The position numbers were made by a program, and so were the translations under genes. Below, piece after piece: positions 53,653-63,879 of a stretch of 64,000 nucleotides of DNA. The DNA lies in NCBI GenBank assembly GCA_945875585.1, contig CAMCLK010000025.1:1-64000 (forward strand), given 5' to 3'. The notes beneath the pieces are model-generated. The model ran no database searches. It saw only the letters and a program-made list of their open reading frames with translations, and was not told the origin of the DNA. How positions within the stretch are numbered: position 1 is the stretch's first letter; every line of letters starts with the position of its first letter. This DNA is from Candidatus Kuenenia stuttgartensis. Lineage in GTDB: Bacteria; Planctomycetota; Planctomycetia; Gemmatales; Gemmataceae.

Positions 53653-54315
53653 ATGAGTTTACCAACACCGCGTGCCGTGTTCTTCGATCTAGATGGTACC
53701 CTGATCGATAGCTATGACGCTATTACGTCCAGTGTAAATCATGTCCGCCGAAACCGGTCGCTGGAGCCACTGACAGTTGATGAAGTTCGTTCAAAAGTTG
53801 GGCATGGGGTTGAAAAATTGCTTCGGTCAACCGTGCCGGGAACCGACTTAGCAAGCGATATTCCGCTTTACAAGGAACATCATCAAGTTGCTTGCGTTCA
53901 GTATACCCGGTTGCTGCCCGGAGCCGTGGAATTGTTAGATTCATTGGCGAAGCATGGCATTGGTGTGGGTATTTGCAGCAATAAACCCAAAGGGTTTACC
54001 CGCTTGATATTACAGGCCTTGGAAATAGAAGGGCGGTTTGACACCGTATGTGGCCCAGAAGATTCCACTCATCCCAAGCCCCATCCCGGAATGTTGCTGG
54101 AAGCAGGTCGCCGATTGAATGTATCTCTTGCCAGTTCACTTTATGTTGGAGACATGTTGGTAGATATACAGGCGGGTAGGGCTGCCGGGTGTCCGATTTG
54201 GGTTGTGGCAACTGGATCTGATACTCGCGAATCCTTGGCATTAGGCCAACCAGATGGCTTGTTTACAGACCTTTGGGAACTTGCCAGCGCATTGGATCTG
54301 AGAGAAGCGAAATGA
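53653..54315 (+). CDS. HAD-superfamily phosphatase, phosphoglycolate phosphatase-like
   Basis: 220 aa from ATG at 53653; the longer frame overlaps rsmH and is rejected. HAD motifs: I FFDLDGTLIDSYDAI, II GICSNKPKGFTRL, III GPEDSTHPKPHPGMLLEAG with the Lys, IV YVGDMLVDIQAGRAAG. The helical cap between motifs I and II is typical of Gph/PGPase, which clears 2-phosphoglycolate formed during DNA repair or oxygenase activity. Substrate not proven; pyrophosphatase (PpaX) is an alternative. Confidence 0.88.
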   Translation: MSLPTPRAVFFDLDGTLIDSYDAITSSVNHVRRNRSLEPLTVDEVRSKVGHGVEKLLRSTVPGTDLASDIPLYKEHHQVACVQYTRLLPGAVELLDSLAKHGIGVGICSNKPKGFTRLILQALEIEGRFDTVCGPEDSTHPKPHPGMLLEAGRRLNVSLASSLYVGDMLVDIQAGRAAGCPIWVVATGSDTRESLALGQPDGLFTDLWELASALDLREAK

Positions 54316-54365
54316 TGTCCATAGACACTTTGCTCGTGATCTAGCACCCCGGGAGTGGACCACAC

Positions 54366-56099
54366 ATGCCGCGACTGATCGTGACCCGCGGTGCCGACGA
54401 AGGCAAGCAATATAACCTGAATGTCCCATTGGTTTTGATCGGGCGCGATCCTGCTGCCCGAGTCCGTCTGCTGGATACGGAAATATCTCGGCGCCATGCG
54501 GAACTAGTGGAAACGTCAGACGGCTACAGGTTGCGAGACCTTGGCAGTGCCAATGGAACGTTTGTCAATGGCCGCTCGGTTCAAGATGTTCTCCTGCGCT
54601 CTGGCGATCGAGTGCAAGTGGGCCAAACAGTATTGGTTATTGTTGCTGAAGGAAGCCGCAAATCGGGCGCATCTAGTCTGGCTGAGAAAATCAATCTGGT
54701 AACTGGGCAGGTTCAAGGATCCTTGGGTGGAACAGTAGTCAGTCGCCTAGGTGAAACTGAAGGCGACAAACTGCTGACTCGAGGGGGGCAGGGTGAAGGC
54801 GAATGGCTGCGGCGCGCTCTGGCTAACCTCGGAGTCATGTACGAAACTGCGACAGCTATCAGCAACATCTACGAGTTGGACAAGTTGCTGGCACGGTTGC
54901 TGGAACTGGTTTTTCGCAGTATTGATGCGGATCGAGGCTGTATTCTTCTCGACGAACGCGAGGTTGCTGGCGATCCTGACCCAACCGCGTTTACCCCTCG
55001 AGCGGTTTACTGGCGAGGTGGATTGCATGGAGCACCTCCCCCGGGAATTGAAGCAATTCATGTCAGCCGCACACTGATCGAGCACGTACTAAGGCGTAAG
55101 GAAGGCGTTTTGGTTTCTGATGCCAAGGCCGATGAACGATTCCAAACCGCTCCTAGCATTGTTAGGTCCCGTGTACGTGAGATTCTGTGCGTGCCATTGC
55201 GCGGCCGAGATCAAACCGTTGGATTGCTTTACCTCGATACAACGCGCGAATCCTCGGCAATGGAACTCTTGAGACCAGCTCAGGATTCTCCATCCTTTCA
55301 GGAAGATCATCTCAAACTAGCGATGGCCATGGCGCATCTCGCAGGGTTGGCAGTAGAAGAAAATCGGCATTACCAAGCACTGATTCAGGCGGAGCGCTTG
55401 GCCGCGGTGGGAACAGCTATGGCATCGCTATCGCACCATATCAAGAACATACTTCAGGGGCTTCAAAGCGGTTCGGACATCGTCAAAATGGCAGCGGAAG
55501 ACGAGTCATGGGACACGCTTAAACAGGGGTGGCGCATTGTAGAACGGAATCAAAAACGAATCTATGACCTTGTGCTGGATATGCTCAGCTACTCAAAGGA
55601 ACGGGAACCATCGTTGGAATTGTGCGACCTAGGAAGCGTGGCGCAAGAAGCCTTCCAGTTTATGAGCCAAAAAGCAAAAGACCTTGGTGTTGCTATGTCT
55701 TTTGAAATTGGTGAAAGCCATGGAATGATCATGGCGGATCCGGAAGCCGTTCACCGGATCATTCTCAACTTACTAGGGAACGCCCTTGATGCGGTGGAAC
55801 CAGAAAGTGGAATCGTAAAGTTAACAGTGCCGGCAGGAACGGATCCCGGGAAAATTGAATTGACAGTGGAAGATAACGGTCCTGGGGTTCCCCGGGAAAA
55901 AATGGAAGAAATATTCAAGCCGTTTGTTAGCAGCAAGGGTAATCGCGGCACAGGGTTAGGCCTGCCAGTGAGTCGAAAACTTGCTCGTGAACATGGCGGT
56001 GATCTCACACTCGAAACAGGGCCGGAAGGGCAAACCAGATTTCGGCTGGTGATACCCAGAACAGGGCAGGATCGTTCGGAAGTTACGATGGCGCCGTGA
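54366..56099 (+). CDS. Sensor histidine kinase with FHA and GAF domains
   Basis: 577 aa, soluble. FHA domain at about 1-95 (VLIGRDPAARVRLLDTEISR, RHAELVETSDGYRLRDLGSA, NGTFVNGRS) binds phosphothreonine. GAF domain at about 165-325 (LDKLLARLLELVFRSIDADR). Histidine kinase core: H-box in GTAMASLSHHIKNILQGLQS, N-box NLLGNALDAVEPESG, G1 DNGPGVPREKMEEIFKPF, G2 GNRGTGLGLPVSRK. There is no receiver and no adjacent response regulator, so its partner is unknown. The FHA part suggests input from Ser/Thr protein kinases, abundant in planctomycetes. Confidence 0.93.
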   Translation: MPRLIVTRGADEGKQYNLNVPLVLIGRDPAARVRLLDTEISRRHAELVETSDGYRLRDLGSANGTFVNGRSVQDVLLRSGDRVQVGQTVLVIVAEGSRKSGASSLAEKINLVTGQVQGSLGGTVVSRLGETEGDKLLTRGGQGEGEWLRRALANLGVMYETATAISNIYELDKLLARLLELVFRSIDADRGCILLDEREVAGDPDPTAFTPRAVYWRGGLHGAPPPGIEAIHVSRTLIEHVLRRKEGVLVSDAKADERFQTAPSIVRSRVREILCVPLRGRDQTVGLLYLDTTRESSAMELLRPAQDSPSFQEDHLKLAMAMAHLAGLAVEENRHYQALIQAERLAAVGTAMASLSHHIKNILQGLQSGSDIVKMAAEDESWDTLKQGWRIVERNQKRIYDLVLDMLSYSKEREPSLELCDLGSVAQEAFQFMSQKAKDLGVAMSFEIGESHGMIMADPEAVHRIILNLLGNALDAVEPESGIVKLTVPAGTDPGKIELTVEDNGPGVPREKMEEIFKPFVSSKGNRGTGLGLPVSRKLAREHGGDLTLETGPEGQTRFRLVIPRTGQDRSEVTMAP

Positions 56100-56292
56100 A
56101 AGTGCAAGAAATCACATCGAGCCATTGAATGGATGGGTGGCTTGGGTGATTTGGGAGAAGGTTTCCAACATTGTCTTTTCTTCAGCCTCCACACCCTCGC
56201 TTGTTACCGAACGGTTCTTCCAAGTAAACTGTCTGCATGACTCTCCGGCACTGTTATCTGGAGAGTGTGAGGGAACATTGGATCCTTTGATC

Positions 56293-59097
56293 ATGACTAA
56301 TCCTTCCGCTGCAAGCGCGGCCAATCTTCCATTGATCGAGGACATGTACGACCGCTGGAGGAATGATCCCCAGTCGGTTGATCCCTCGTGGACATATTTC
56401 TTCGATGGATTCCAAGCGGGACTGGATCGTTCCGGCACTGGTCCAGTCACTAAAGACGGTTCAGACCATATCGGAATATCCCGACTGATCCGGCGATACC
56501 GCGATTTGGGCCATTTGGTGGCACATCTTGATCCATTGGCGCCGCCCCAATCCGATCATCCCCTTCTTGATCCAGTACAGTTTGGATTTACTCAGTCTGA
56601 CTTGGATCGCTATTTCGACTGTTCTGAATTTTATGGCATGGCTCGGGCAACATTGCGCGAACTACTTTCCGCACTTCGTGAAACGTATTGCCGCACCATT
56701 GGCGCGGAATATATGCATGTGCAAGATCCCGTAACGCGCCAGTGGCTGGCCGGAAAGATGGAAAACTGCCGCAGCCGGTCCAATCTGACACAGTCTGATC
56801 AGGCCCGCACCCTGGAAGCTCTACTGCGCGCTGAACAGTTCGAAAACTTTCTGCAAGTTAAGTTCACCGGGCAAAAACGTTTTTCCCTTGAAGGTGGTGA
56901 ATCACTGATTCCCCTTCTTGATATAATGGCAGATGTTTGCCCATCATTAGGGGCAGACGAAATCGTTCTAGGAATGGCCCACCGTGGTCGATTAAACGTG
57001 CTCGTTAATTTCATGGGAAAACCGGTAGACGAAGTTTTTGCTGAATTTGAAGAAAACTTTGAAAGCTCGTCGATGGATGGCGATGGCGACGTCAAGTATC
57101 ATCTGGGGTATTCTGGTGACCGGAAAACGTCCGATGGCGGCAAAGTTCACCTCTCATTGACACCTAATCCAAGCCACCTTGAAGCTGTCAATCCGGTGGT
57201 AGAGGGGCGGGTCAGGGCTAAACAGTATCGCAAAACAGATACAGAACGTTCACGGGTCATCCCGTTGCTAATTCATGGCGATGCGGCTTTTGCAGGTCAG
57301 GGGATCGTTGCTGAGTCTTTGAACTTGTCAAATTTGCAGGGGTATACCACCGGTGGCACCATTCATGTGGTGATCAACAACCAGATCGGCTTCACAACCA
57401 TTCCAGCCGATGCGCGCAGTACCTATCATTGCACGGATGTTGCAAAAATCATTCAGGCACCGATTTTTCATGTGAACGGGGACGATCCAGAAGCCGTGGT
57501 TTATCTGGCACGCCTGGCTGTTGAATACCGCCAGCAGTTCAAGCGAGACGTTGTCATCGACATCGTCTGTTATCGTAAACACGGCCATAATGAAGGGGAC
57601 GAGCCTGCTTTCACGCAGCCTTTGATGTATTCGTTGATTCGCTCGCGTCAATCAACACCGGTTCGATATGCCAAGCATCTTGAAACACACGGAATTGTCA
57701 GCGCGGAAGAAAGATCGCGCATGTCGGGTGAAATCGATAAGCACCTTGAATCATCACTGACACGAGAACGCGCCGGTATTGTCAACTACAAGGGCATGCG
57801 TGGATTTGAAGGAACGTGGAAAGGTCTGAAAGGCGTTTTTTCTCACGCACCAGCACCAACTCAGGTTGCGGAGGCTACTGTTCGCGACGTGGCTATGCGC
57901 TTGGGAACCATTCCGAATGAGTTCAATGCGCATCCGAAAGTACGCGAGATCCTTTCCCGCCGCTTTGGATCTGTAAAAGATAATCAGCCACTCGACTGGG
58001 GTACGGCGGAAGCCATGGCTATGGGCACCCTTCTCAATGAAGGGATCAGTGTCAGAATCACCGGTCAGGATGTTCGAAGGGGAACATTCAGCCACCGTCA
58101 TGCTGTTCTTTTTGATACCAAGACGAATGAGCGTTATAGCCCACTGTCGGCCATTTGCCCGCCTAGTACAGGCTTCGAAATCTATGACAGTTTGTTGTCC
58201 GAAGCCGCAGTTCTGGGTTTTGAATTTGGATATTCGCTCGATGCGCCAGACTGGCTTGTCATTTGGGAAGCCCAGTTTGGCGACTTTGTCAATGGCGCGC
58301 AGACAATCATCGATCAATTTATCTCGGCCAGTGAATCAAAATGGCGTCGTGATAGCGGGTTGGTGATGCTTCTGCCGCACGGATACGAGGGGCAAGGGCC
58401 GGAACATTCAAGTGCGCGACTGGAAAGATTTTTGCAACTTTGCGCTGAAGACAACATGCAGGTCGCGAGCCCAACAACACCCTCGCAGATCTATCATATC
58501 CTCAGGCGTCAGATGAAACGCAATTTCCGCAAACCGCTGATTATCATGTCGCCCAAGAGTTTATTGCGTCACAAGGCGGCTGTTTCTACCGTGGCGCAAT
58601 TGGTTGAAGGTAGTTTTCAGGAAATCATTGATGACGCTTCCGCAGAACCTTCCAAGGTTAAGCGGGTTGTCCTCTGCTGCGGAAAAGTTTACTACGATCT
58701 CAATGAAGAACGTGAAAAACAAAAGTTGGTGGATGTGGCAATTGTTCGCGTGGAACAATTGTACCCACTCCACATGGATCGACTTGAAAGTGTGATCAAG
58801 CGATACAAGAAAAGCCAGCAGTTGATTTGGGCTCAGGAAGAATCTCAGAACATGGGTGCATGGTTCTTTATGGAGCCTCGTTTACGCGCATCCGGATTCA
58901 ATCCTGTTTTTGTCGGTCGTGACGCTAGTGCCAGCCCCGCTACCGGGGTGAAAAAAGTCCACGAGCGTGAACAAAAAGAACTTGTTTATCAGGCATTGTG
59001 TGGCAATGGCATGCATGTAGTGGGCCCGATTGGCAAACTCGCAGGTGCAGCCGATTCTGCCGCGACTCCGCGCGACAAGGTTTCAGCACGCGTTTGA
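56293..59097 (+). CDS. sucA: 2-oxoglutarate dehydrogenase E1 component
   Basis: 934 aa from ATG at 56293; the longer frame back to 56125 adds 56 non-homologous residues. E1 hallmarks: LPLIEDMYDRWRNDPQSVDP (N-terminal helix), MAHRGRLNVLVNFMGKP, GDAAFAGQGIVAESLNLSNL, VINNQIGFTTIPADARST, CYRKHGHNEGDEPAFTQPLM and QVLSPTTPSQ-type ASPTTPSQIYHILRRQM. It decarboxylates 2-oxoglutarate with thiamine diphosphate in the TCA cycle. It is followed by E2 (96-nt gap) and E3 (32-nt gap), so the whole complex is encoded here. Confidence 0.96.
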   Translation: MTNPSAASAANLPLIEDMYDRWRNDPQSVDPSWTYFFDGFQAGLDRSGTGPVTKDGSDHIGISRLIRRYRDLGHLVAHLDPLAPPQSDHPLLDPVQFGFTQSDLDRYFDCSEFYGMARATLRELLSALRETYCRTIGAEYMHVQDPVTRQWLAGKMENCRSRSNLTQSDQARTLEALLRAEQFENFLQVKFTGQKRFSLEGGESLIPLLDIMADVCPSLGADEIVLGMAHRGRLNVLVNFMGKPVDEVFAEFEENFESSSMDGDGDVKYHLGYSGDRKTSDGGKVHLSLTPNPSHLEAVNPVVEGRVRAKQYRKTDTERSRVIPLLIHGDAAFAGQGIVAESLNLSNLQGYTTGGTIHVVINNQIGFTTIPADARSTYHCTDVAKIIQAPIFHVNGDDPEAVVYLARLAVEYRQQFKRDVVIDIVCYRKHGHNEGDEPAFTQPLMYSLIRSRQSTPVRYAKHLETHGIVSAEERSRMSGEIDKHLESSLTRERAGIVNYKGMRGFEGTWKGLKGVFSHAPAPTQVAEATVRDVAMRLGTIPNEFNAHPKVREILSRRFGSVKDNQPLDWGTAEAMAMGTLLNEGISVRITGQDVRRGTFSHRHAVLFDTKTNERYSPLSAICPPSTGFEIYDSLLSEAAVLGFEFGYSLDAPDWLVIWEAQFGDFVNGAQTIIDQFISASESKWRRDSGLVMLLPHGYEGQGPEHSSARLERFLQLCAEDNMQVASPTTPSQIYHILRRQMKRNFRKPLIIMSPKSLLRHKAAVSTVAQLVEGSFQEIIDDASAEPSKVKRVVLCCGKVYYDLNEEREKQKLVDVAIVRVEQLYPLHMDRLESVIKRYKKSQQLIWAQEESQNMGAWFFMEPRLRASGFNPVFVGRDASASPATGVKKVHEREQKELVYQALCGNGMHVVGPIGKLAGAADSAATPRDKVSARV

Positions 59098-59193
59098 TAG
59101 CAGTTACATTACTTTTTATGAAGAAAGGGGGAATGGATCGGGAGGTGTGTTCAGGCAAATGGATGTTGCTTGCTGCTCCCGCTCGTTATCACC

Positions 59194-60384
59194 ATGACTA
59201 TTGAAATCAAAGTTCCATCTGTTGGCGAATCGGTTACCGAAGGTGTGCTTTCGCGATGGATTTGCAAGTCTGGACAGGAAATCAAAGCCGGCGATCCTGT
59301 TTTCGAACTGGAAACAGACAAGGCTTCTCAAGAGATTCCCAGCCCTGCTGAAGGTATTCTTGAAATTGTTGTTCCTGAAGGTGAAAAAGTACTCGTAGGT
59401 GCTGTTGTTGGGCGTATTGCCCCGGGCAAGATTTCGTCTGTAGTTCCTGCCGCATCAGATTCTGCTCCAGTAGTATCGGCCCAGCCAGTTTTGTCGTCTG
59501 CCTCTCCTGCTGCCAGACAAATTGCCGCAGAACAGGGTATTGATACATCCAAAATCGCAGGCTCTGGTCGGGATGGACGTGTCATCAAGGAAGATGTGCA
59601 GGCCGTTGTATCCAGCCAAAAGGCTGTACCGGCTTCCACGGCTTCGCCTGCCCCTGCAAACGTTGTCGTACGGTCACCTGGTGTGCGGAGCGAGAATCGT
59701 ACACGCATGTCGACCTTGCGTCAGCGCATTGCGGAAAGACTTGTTTCTGCCCAGCACAATGCTGCAATCCTCACGACTTTCAACGAAGCTGACATGTCAG
59801 CCATCATGGCGCTTCGGGCAAAATACAAAGATTCATTCCAGAAAAAGTATGGCGTTGGTCTTGGTTTCATGGGATTTTTTGTCAAGGCGGTTGTTGAAGC
59901 TGCGCGTGCATTTCCAACTGTTAACGCTCGGATTGATGGTACAGATGTCATCACCCCAGACTATTTGGATGTAGGTGTTGCCGTCAGTACAGGAAAGGGC
60001 CTCATGGTCCCTGTTCTACGCGACGCTGATAAGCTGTCATTCGCTCAAATTGAAAAGGGTATAGTCGATCTCGCCGTGAAGGCTCGTGACGGAAAGATAT
60101 CGGTTGCAGATCTTCAGGGTGGCACATTTACCATCACCAATGGTGGTGTATTTGGTTCGTTGTTATCAACTCCTATCATTAACCCACCGCAGAGTGGGAT
60201 TCTGGGCATGCACACGATCCAGAAGCGCCCGGTCGCCGTGGATGATCAAGTGGTGATTAGGCCCATGATGTACCTTGCCCTCTCCTATGACCACCGCATT
60301 ATTGACGGTCGTGAGGCTGTTGGATTTTTGGTAAGAGTCAAGGAATGCGTTGAAAATCCTGAGCGTTTAATGCTTGAGATTTGA
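59194..60384 (+). CDS. sucB: Dihydrolipoyllysine-residue succinyltransferase (E2 of 2-oxoglutarate dehydrogenase)
   Basis: 396 aa from ATG at 59194 (an in-frame ATG at 59170 adds eight residues). Lipoyl domain with the lipoyl-Lys in [18 protein letters not shown], peripheral-subunit-binding domain at about 110-145 ([20 protein letters not shown]), and catalytic domain with [20 protein letters not shown] holding the His and Asp. An Ala/Pro-rich linker lies between. It moves the succinyl group to CoA. Middle gene of sucA-sucB-lpd. Confidence 0.96.
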   Translation: MTIEIKVPSVGESVTEGVLSRWICKSGQEIKAGDPVFELETDKASQEIPSPAEGILEIVVPEGEKVLVGAVVGRIAPGKISSVVPAASDSAPVVSAQPVLSSASPAARQIAAEQGIDTSKIAGSGRDGRVIKEDVQAVVSSQKAVPASTASPAPANVVVRSPGVRSENRTRMSTLRQRIAERLVSAQHNAAILTTFNEADMSAIMALRAKYKDSFQKKYGVGLGFMGFFVKAVVEAARAFPTVNARIDGTDVITPDYLDVGVAVSTGKGLMVPVLRDADKLSFAQIEKGIVDLAVKARDGKISVADLQGGTFTITNGGVFGSLLSTPIINPPQSGILGMHTIQKRPVAVDDQVVIRPMMYLALSYDHRIIDGREAVGFLVRVKECVENPERLMLEI

Positions 60385-60416
60385 TTCGTGTTGGTGCAAT
60401 TTTAGAGAGGTGTGAA

Positions 60417-61817
60417 GTGGCTTCTTACGATCTCGTTGTTATTGGTGGTGGCCCGGGTGGATATGTGGCTGCCATCCGTGCCGCTCAATTGGGAATGAGC
60501 GTTGCTTGTGTTGAAAAGCGTGCCACTCTTGGCGGAACGTGCCTCAACGTTGGATGTATCCCAAGCAAGGCACTGCTGGATTCGAGCGAACTGTTCAGCG
60601 TGATTGGCCATCAGGCCGCCAAACATGGAATTAAAGTTCCAGCGCCACAATTGGATTTGGCATCCATGCTTGGGCGCAAGGATAAAGTTGTGAAGGAACT
60701 CACTTCAGGAGTTGCCTTCCTTCTTAAAAAGAACAAAATTGACGTTTTGCATGGTGCTGGAAAAGTTTCCGGCCCTGGGCAAGTGGCTGTTGATCTTGCT
60801 TCTGGCGGAAGATCGAATCTGACGTGTAAGCACATTCTGTTGGCTACTGGTAGTGAACCGATCAATTTGCCATTCTTGCCATTTGATGGGAAAAATATTG
60901 TCAGCAGCACAGAGGCACTCACTTTTGACAAGGTTCCTGATCACTTGATACTTGTCGGAGCGGGGTATATCGGTTTGGAATTAGGATCTGTATGGAAAAG
61001 ACTTGGTTCCCGCGTGACCGTGGTTGAGTATCTACCACGTATCCTTGCCATCGCTGACGCCGAAATGGCCACCCTTCTTCACAAATCGCTTGAAAAACAA
61101 GGAATGGTTTTTCAGCTTGGGACAAAAGTAACCGGAGCAACTCCTGAGAAGAACGGTGTTACTCTTCGCTGTGAAGCTGATGGAAAACCTGTGAACATCA
61201 AGGGAGACAAAGTGCTTGTCTGTGTTGGCAGAAAGGCTTACACACAGGGATTGGGCCTAGAGTCTGTGGGGCTTGTGCCAGATTCCCGTACAGGCCAATT
61301 GGCAGTTGACGCCAATTACCAAACGCAGGTGGCAGGGATTTATGCCGTAGGCGATTTAATTGCTGGGCCAATGCTGGCGCACAAAGCTGAAGACGAGGGG
61401 GTAGCTTTTGCAGAACGTTTGGCGGGCCAGAAAACCCATGTTGATCATGCTACCATCCCAAGTGTGATTTACACGTGGCCGGAATTATCCAGTGTCGGAC
61501 GCCATGAAGAGGAACTCAAGGCAGCTGGAATCGCTTATAAGACTGGTAAGTATGCATTTAAGGCAAATGCCCGAGCCAAGTGCATGGATGAGGAAGATGG
61601 GCTCGTGAAAATTCTGGCGGATGCCAGTACCGATCGCGTACTGGGCGTTCACATATTTGGTCCTCGCGCGTCCGATCTGATTGCTGAGGCTGTGACCATT
61701 ATGGAGTTCCGTGGCTCAAGCGAAGACATCATTCGAATCTGCCACGCGCATCCGACTCTTTCTGAGGTAACTCGGGAAGCTGCCATGGCGGTACACAAGC
61801 GCGCCATCCACGCCTAG
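60417..61817 (+). CDS. lpdA: Dihydrolipoyl dehydrogenase (E3)
   Basis: 466 aa from GTG at 60417, with GAGAGG 6 nt upstream; the longer frame to 60381 overlaps sucB. Redox disulfide in LGGTCLNVGCIPSKALLDSS, FAD site VIGGGPGGYVAAIRAAQLG, NAD site LILVGAGYIGLELGSVWKRL, and the His-Glu pair in HAHPTLSEVTREAAMA. It reoxidises dihydrolipoamide with NAD in the 2-oxoglutarate (and possibly pyruvate) complexes. Confidence 0.97.
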   Translation: MASYDLVVIGGGPGGYVAAIRAAQLGMSVACVEKRATLGGTCLNVGCIPSKALLDSSELFSVIGHQAAKHGIKVPAPQLDLASMLGRKDKVVKELTSGVAFLLKKNKIDVLHGAGKVSGPGQVAVDLASGGRSNLTCKHILLATGSEPINLPFLPFDGKNIVSSTEALTFDKVPDHLILVGAGYIGLELGSVWKRLGSRVTVVEYLPRILAIADAEMATLLHKSLEKQGMVFQLGTKVTGATPEKNGVTLRCEADGKPVNIKGDKVLVCVGRKAYTQGLGLESVGLVPDSRTGQLAVDANYQTQVAGIYAVGDLIAGPMLAHKAEDEGVAFAERLAGQKTHVDHATIPSVIYTWPELSSVGRHEEELKAAGIAYKTGKYAFKANARAKCMDEEDGLVKILADASTDRVLGVHIFGPRASDLIAEAVTIMEFRGSSEDIIRICHAHPTLSEVTREAAMAVHKRAIHA

Positions 61818-61929
61818 CCCTACAACCCGCGCATCTGTTTTGCGTGGCCCCGTTTCGGGTGTCGCTCGCCAGATTTCTTCAAGAGTGGGCGTGTGCGCGA
61901 CGGGGTGTTTGCCAGAAAATAGGTGAGTC

Positions 61930-62658
61930 ATGGCGACTCACCTCATTAGCTTCCTGATACTCGGCCTGACAGGGAACCAACTCCCTGTCCCAGCACCTCT
62001 GTTTTCTGATTCGGAATCTATTCCTTCTGCAGTTTCAGGTTCGCGCGACCTATACCAAACCGTGATTGCGCGGCGAACGCTTGCCCAACAACCTGATATG
62101 GCAATGTTGAATCTCATCGTTCGCGTTCGAGGCAACAGGCTTACCGTTTCTGGTACTGTTCCAAATGCTGTAATGGCAAAGCGTGTTGTCCAAACGCTGG
62201 AAGCCCTCAGAGGTATCAGCGATGTCAGGAGTAATCTTGTTGTAGATTCGAAGGAGATTTTGCCAACCGCTAGGTTGGACCCAATTCAAGCGAAACAGCC
62301 ATTAGCCGTTGAAGTGCGACGAAATCATGTTCCGATCGATAATTTTCAGGAACAACCATCGAAAATATCGAACCCTCAATCAAATCAACGAACTGCTGGT
62401 ACTGTGAGCCGTGTTTTAACGTTGCCACAGGTAGATATTGAACCCCTTGGCTCCCTTCAAAATCATCCTCAGAAGGAGGTTGGTTTGTTGGTCGCAGAGT
62501 TGATTCAAATGGAACCGCGTTTTGGCACGATCAAGTATGCGGTGGTGAATGGAATTCTGCGAATAGATGGTGATGTTGATAGGCAACTTGGAATGGAATT
62601 CGCCAAGAGGGTCGCGAAAATTCCGGGCGTTCAGCGGGTTCAAATTTCTGGCGAATAG
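61930..62658 (+). CDS. Exported protein with two BON domains
   Basis: 242 aa, ATG at 61930 preceded by AGGTGAG. Signal-like start (MATHLISFLILGLTGNQLPV). First BON repeat about residues 42-110 (LNLIVRVRGNRLTVSGTVPN, LEALRGISDVRSNLVVD); second at the C-terminus (VGLLVAELIQMEPRFGTIKY, VVNGILRIDGDVDRQLGMEF, IPGVQRVQISGE). BON domains bind phospholipid or other envelope components and are common in envelope-stress proteins. The linker is long and polar. It has its own ribosome site and a 112-bp gap from lpdA. Confidence 0.85.
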   Translation: MATHLISFLILGLTGNQLPVPAPLFSDSESIPSAVSGSRDLYQTVIARRTLAQQPDMAMLNLIVRVRGNRLTVSGTVPNAVMAKRVVQTLEALRGISDVRSNLVVDSKEILPTARLDPIQAKQPLAVEVRRNHVPIDNFQEQPSKISNPQSNQRTAGTVSRVLTLPQVDIEPLGSLQNHPQKEVGLLVAELIQMEPRFGTIKYAVVNGILRIDGDVDRQLGMEFAKRVAKIPGVQRVQISGE

Positions 62659-62727
62659 TCGTTGCTTGCTCATTCATTTGCTAAGTTACCAATCGGTAAG
62701 TCCTAGTAGTCAGATGGTTGCTCCAGA

Positions 62728-63879
62728 GTGAATTCCCTCTGTGTACTGTTCCTGTTGCCTTTCCAATTGGCCGGCCATGCTACTTTGATTGTGGCGTGTC
62801 ACAATTGGTGGTACGGCAGGCTTATAGGCCGTCGATTAACAGATGCTGTTCAGCTTATTCATCTTGCGTTATTGGTTTTGATGCCGATTTTATGGGTTCC
62901 GATTTTATGGGACCAATATCCGTTCGTGCAGTTGATCGGACAATATTACAGTTACCTATCGCTGGCAGGCTTTGGCCTACTTATTTTCGTAACAATTTTC
63001 CGTAATTTAAGAATCGTGCCTAGCGAAGTTGTTTGCCTTGGTTGGGAGCATCTCAATCCACAATCGTATCTTGGCCATTCTGGATCAGGTCCAGGATGGC
63101 GAGGGCGTTTGGCAATGATTCCGGGCAACGATGTTCTGCATCCTGTCCTGAGGCGGTATGAGTTGAACCTTGGTTCACTTGATCCAATCTTGAACGGACT
63201 TAAAATCCTCCATATTTCTGATTTCCATTTTGGGAAAACACCAACGAGGGAATGGTATCAGGCTGTCATGCGGATGTGTGGAATGGAATCACCGGACCTC
63301 GTTCTTTTTACGGGCGATTTGGTAGATGGATTGGCACAACACGATTGGATTCCGTCAACCTTGGGTCACCTTTCAGCATCTTCCACTTCTGTTGGAATTC
63401 TGGGTAACCACGACACATGGTACGAGCCCAAGATGATAGAGCGCCGTCTGAGAAATATTGGGTTTCAGATGGTTGGTGGTTCAGTGCTTCAAATTCAAGT
63501 TCGCGGTAAGCCTATTTGTGTCATGGGAAATGAGCTCCCTTGGCGTGGGTCTCCACCCGTGGTACCGGAAGAATTCAAAAACCAATTCCTCATTGCCTTG
63601 TGCCATTCTCCTGATGAAGCCATCTGGGCTGCTCAGAATGGAGCTCAATTAATTTTTTCTGGCCATGTTCATGGCGGGCAAATCCGTATCCCGTTAATTG
63701 GACCTGTCATCATGCCTAGCCGGTATGGACGAAGGTTTGATTCAGGATGGTTCCGTATAGGAAAATCACTTCTGCACGTTAGTTGCGGGCTAGGCGGATC
63801 GCAGCCTGTTCGCTGGCGCTGTCCCCCAGAAGTGACAATGATTACCTTGAGGGGTTCTGGCCATGACCAGTCATGTTGA
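62728..63879 (+). CDS. Membrane-anchored calcineurin-like metallophosphoesterase
   Basis: 383 aa from GTG at 62728. The first ~100 residues have three or four hydrophobic helices (CVLFLLPFQLAGHATLIVAC; LIHLALLVLMPILWVPILWD; YYSYLSLAGFGLLIFVTIFR), then a catalytic domain with the di-metal residues in ILHISDFHFGKTP, VLFTGDLVDG, GILGNHDTWYEP and IFSGHVHGGQIRIPLIGPV. The layout is that of YkuE/YaeI-type phosphoesterases, some of which act on lipid or UDP-linked substrates at the membrane. Substrate unknown. Its last 17 nt overlap the next gene. Confidence 0.9.
   Translation: MNSLCVLFLLPFQLAGHATLIVACHNWWYGRLIGRRLTDAVQLIHLALLVLMPILWVPILWDQYPFVQLIGQYYSYLSLAGFGLLIFVTIFRNLRIVPSEVVCLGWEHLNPQSYLGHSGSGPGWRGRLAMIPGNDVLHPVLRRYELNLGSLDPILNGLKILHISDFHFGKTPTREWYQAVMRMCGMESPDLVLFTGDLVDGLAQHDWIPSTLGHLSASSTSVGILGNHDTWYEPKMIERRLRNIGFQMVGGSVLQIQVRGKPICVMGNELPWRGSPPVVPEEFKNQFLIALCHSPDEAIWAAQNGAQLIFSGHVHGGQIRIPLIGPVIMPSRYGRRFDSGWFRIGKSLLHVSCGLGGSQPVRWRCPPEVTMITLRGSGHDQSC

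Noticed and set aside
56125..56292. N-terminal extension of SucA
   Set aside because: The 56 extra residues do not resemble E1 proteins, and the conserved N-terminal helix starts just after the ATG at 56293.
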